Below are positions 49,983 through 50,596 of a stretch of 50,596 nucleotides of DNA, piece after piece. Position 1 is the first letter of the stretch; the number at the start of each line of letters is the position of its first letter. The position numbers and the translations under genes are program-made. The notes under the pieces were generated by a model. That model was not told the origin of the DNA and did not search any database. It was given only the letters and a program-made list of their open reading frames with translations. The stretch comes from Ruminococcus sp. (lineage in GTDB: Bacteria; Bacillota; Clostridia; Oscillospirales; Ruminococcaceae): NCBI GenBank assembly GCA_021199305.1, contig JAJQIH010000037.1, positions 64,001 through 114,596 on the forward strand. Reading direction: 5' to 3'.

Positions 49983-50596
49983 ATGAAGTTAAAAAAATTA
50001 TTAAGTGGAATTCTTGCGACTGTAGTTGCAGTTTCAACAATTTCGATGGCAACAATGACAGCTGCTTCTGCTGAGGATTCGGATGTTGCCATATATGTGA
50101 CTCTTGATACTGATGCGTCAGGTACAGGCAACGAAGCAACCTATACAATTTCTATTGTTCCAAATCAGCAGATTGGTACGCTGCAGATGCAAATGGATTT
50201 TCCGGAAGGACTTGAGTATGTTGCCGATTCGTTTGAGGTTAGTTCTACTGCTGCTACAGAGTTAGGATGGCAGGGTGGAAAAATAATTGAATGGACTGAA
50301 TCCACTTTGATAGTCAACGGCTATTGCTCATCTGCGTTGTTTGACGATTATACAGCAGGTACGGAAGTCGTTATCGGAACATTCAAGGTAACAGTTGCAG
50401 ACGATAGCGTATACACTCCAACGCTCACATATTGCGAGTTCACAGACACGGATTATAGCATCATAACTTACGAAATGGTTCTGACAACAGCATCATACAC
50501 ATCTGACGGCGTAACAGCAGGTGATACTGTAACGATAACCTCTGAAGAAATTGAAGCTGCAGAAAACAGTGCAACTACAGCGGCTGAGTCTGATGG
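49983..50596 (+). CDS. Secreted cohesin-domain-like protein (3' truncated by window edge)
   Basis: The frame opens at ATG 49983, seven bases after GGAGG, and runs to the window end without a stop, giving the first 204 residues. The signal peptide is MKLKKLLSGILATVVAVSTISMATMTAASA (cleaved before EDSD). The mature start, VAIYVTLDTDASGTGNEATYTISIVPNQQIGTLQMQMDF, followed by FPEGLEYVADSFEVS and GTEVVIGTFKVTVAD, resembles cohesin and related beta-sandwich modules of cellulosomal scaffoldins. A Glu/Ala/Thr linker begins at about 185. If it is a cohesin it would bind dockerin-bearing enzymes at the surface. Downstream sequence is needed for the rest of the protein. Confidence 0.75.
   Translation, partial: MKLKKLLSGILATVVAVSTISMATMTAASAEDSDVAIYVTLDTDASGTGNEATYTISIVPNQQIGTLQMQMDFPEGLEYVADSFEVSSTAATELGWQGGKIIEWTESTLIVNGYCSSALFDDYTAGTEVVIGTFKVTVADDSVYTPTLTYCEFTDTDYSIITYEMVLTTASYTSDGVTAGDTVTITSEEIEAAENSATTAAESD

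Overview
The window looks like chromosomal DNA from a low-GC, Gram-positive, anaerobic gut or rumen Clostridia, most likely of the Ruminococcus/Oscillospiraceae type. The evidence is TTGACA/TATAAT promoters with AGGAGG ribosome sites, an LPXTG/sortase pilus operon, PerR-rubrerythrin, an [FeFe]-hydrogenase maturase (HydE), type III glutamine synthetase, an alpha/beta-type spore protein, a CIRCE element, SOS boxes, and a cohesin-like secreted protein running off the right edge. The species assignment is inference. No tRNA, rRNA, IS element, prophage or CRISPR array was seen.

Layout. (1) 1-974: 3' part of a Gfo/Idh/MocA oxidoreductase. (2) 1210-12507: one pilus operon with its own promoter and terminator: coiled-coil protein, signal peptidase I, a giant tip adhesin, shaft pilin, class C sortase, basal pilin, second sortase. 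(3) 12533-13534: flavin reductase and divergent HxlR regulator. (4) 13583-21450, minus strand: six co-directional genes: PP2C phosphatase, amidohydrolase, cation/calcium exchanger, polyphosphate kinase, and a methionine synthase split into two proteins. (5) 21635-23901: C_GCAxxG_C_C protein, YitT, rsmE. (6) 24010-27735: candidate sRNA, perR-rbr, ybaK, htpG under CIRCE. (7) 27882-29779: metF and a CPBP protease. (8) 29940-36158: a nitrogen cluster: amt-PII fusion, glnN, and divergently a degenerate glutamine-synthetase-like protein plus an ANTAR antiterminator. (9) 36300-42688: carA, a carB::dapF fusion, dapL. (10) 42755-50596: SASP, mnmA-hydE, marR, dinB, a candidate structured RNA, FNT channel, YoaK, nitroreductase, cohesin-like protein (partial).

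How genes work together. The pilus operon encodes a complete three-pilin fibre with its own signal peptidase and two sortases. Its tip protein carries two inserted modules that look carbohydrate-binding, which fits a fibre-adhering bacterium, and an 18-bp sequence upstream of its promoter recurs upstream of the cohesin-like gene. In the nitrogen cluster an ANTAR protein without a phospho-acceptor Asp is encoded with a GS-like protein lacking several catalytic residues. The divergent glnN has a leader in which a hexaloop hairpin competes with an intrinsic terminator. I infer a phosphorylation-independent, GS-like sensor plus antitermination circuit controlling glutamine synthetase and ammonium uptake. 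This is the best candidate for an undescribed system here. The carA-carB::dapF-dapL operon joins carbamoyl phosphate and diaminopimelate synthesis in one transcript and partly in one polypeptide.

Many start codons were moved from the longest-ORF position to the codon best placed behind a Shine-Dalgarno sequence. All domain calls and residue alignments are by eye.
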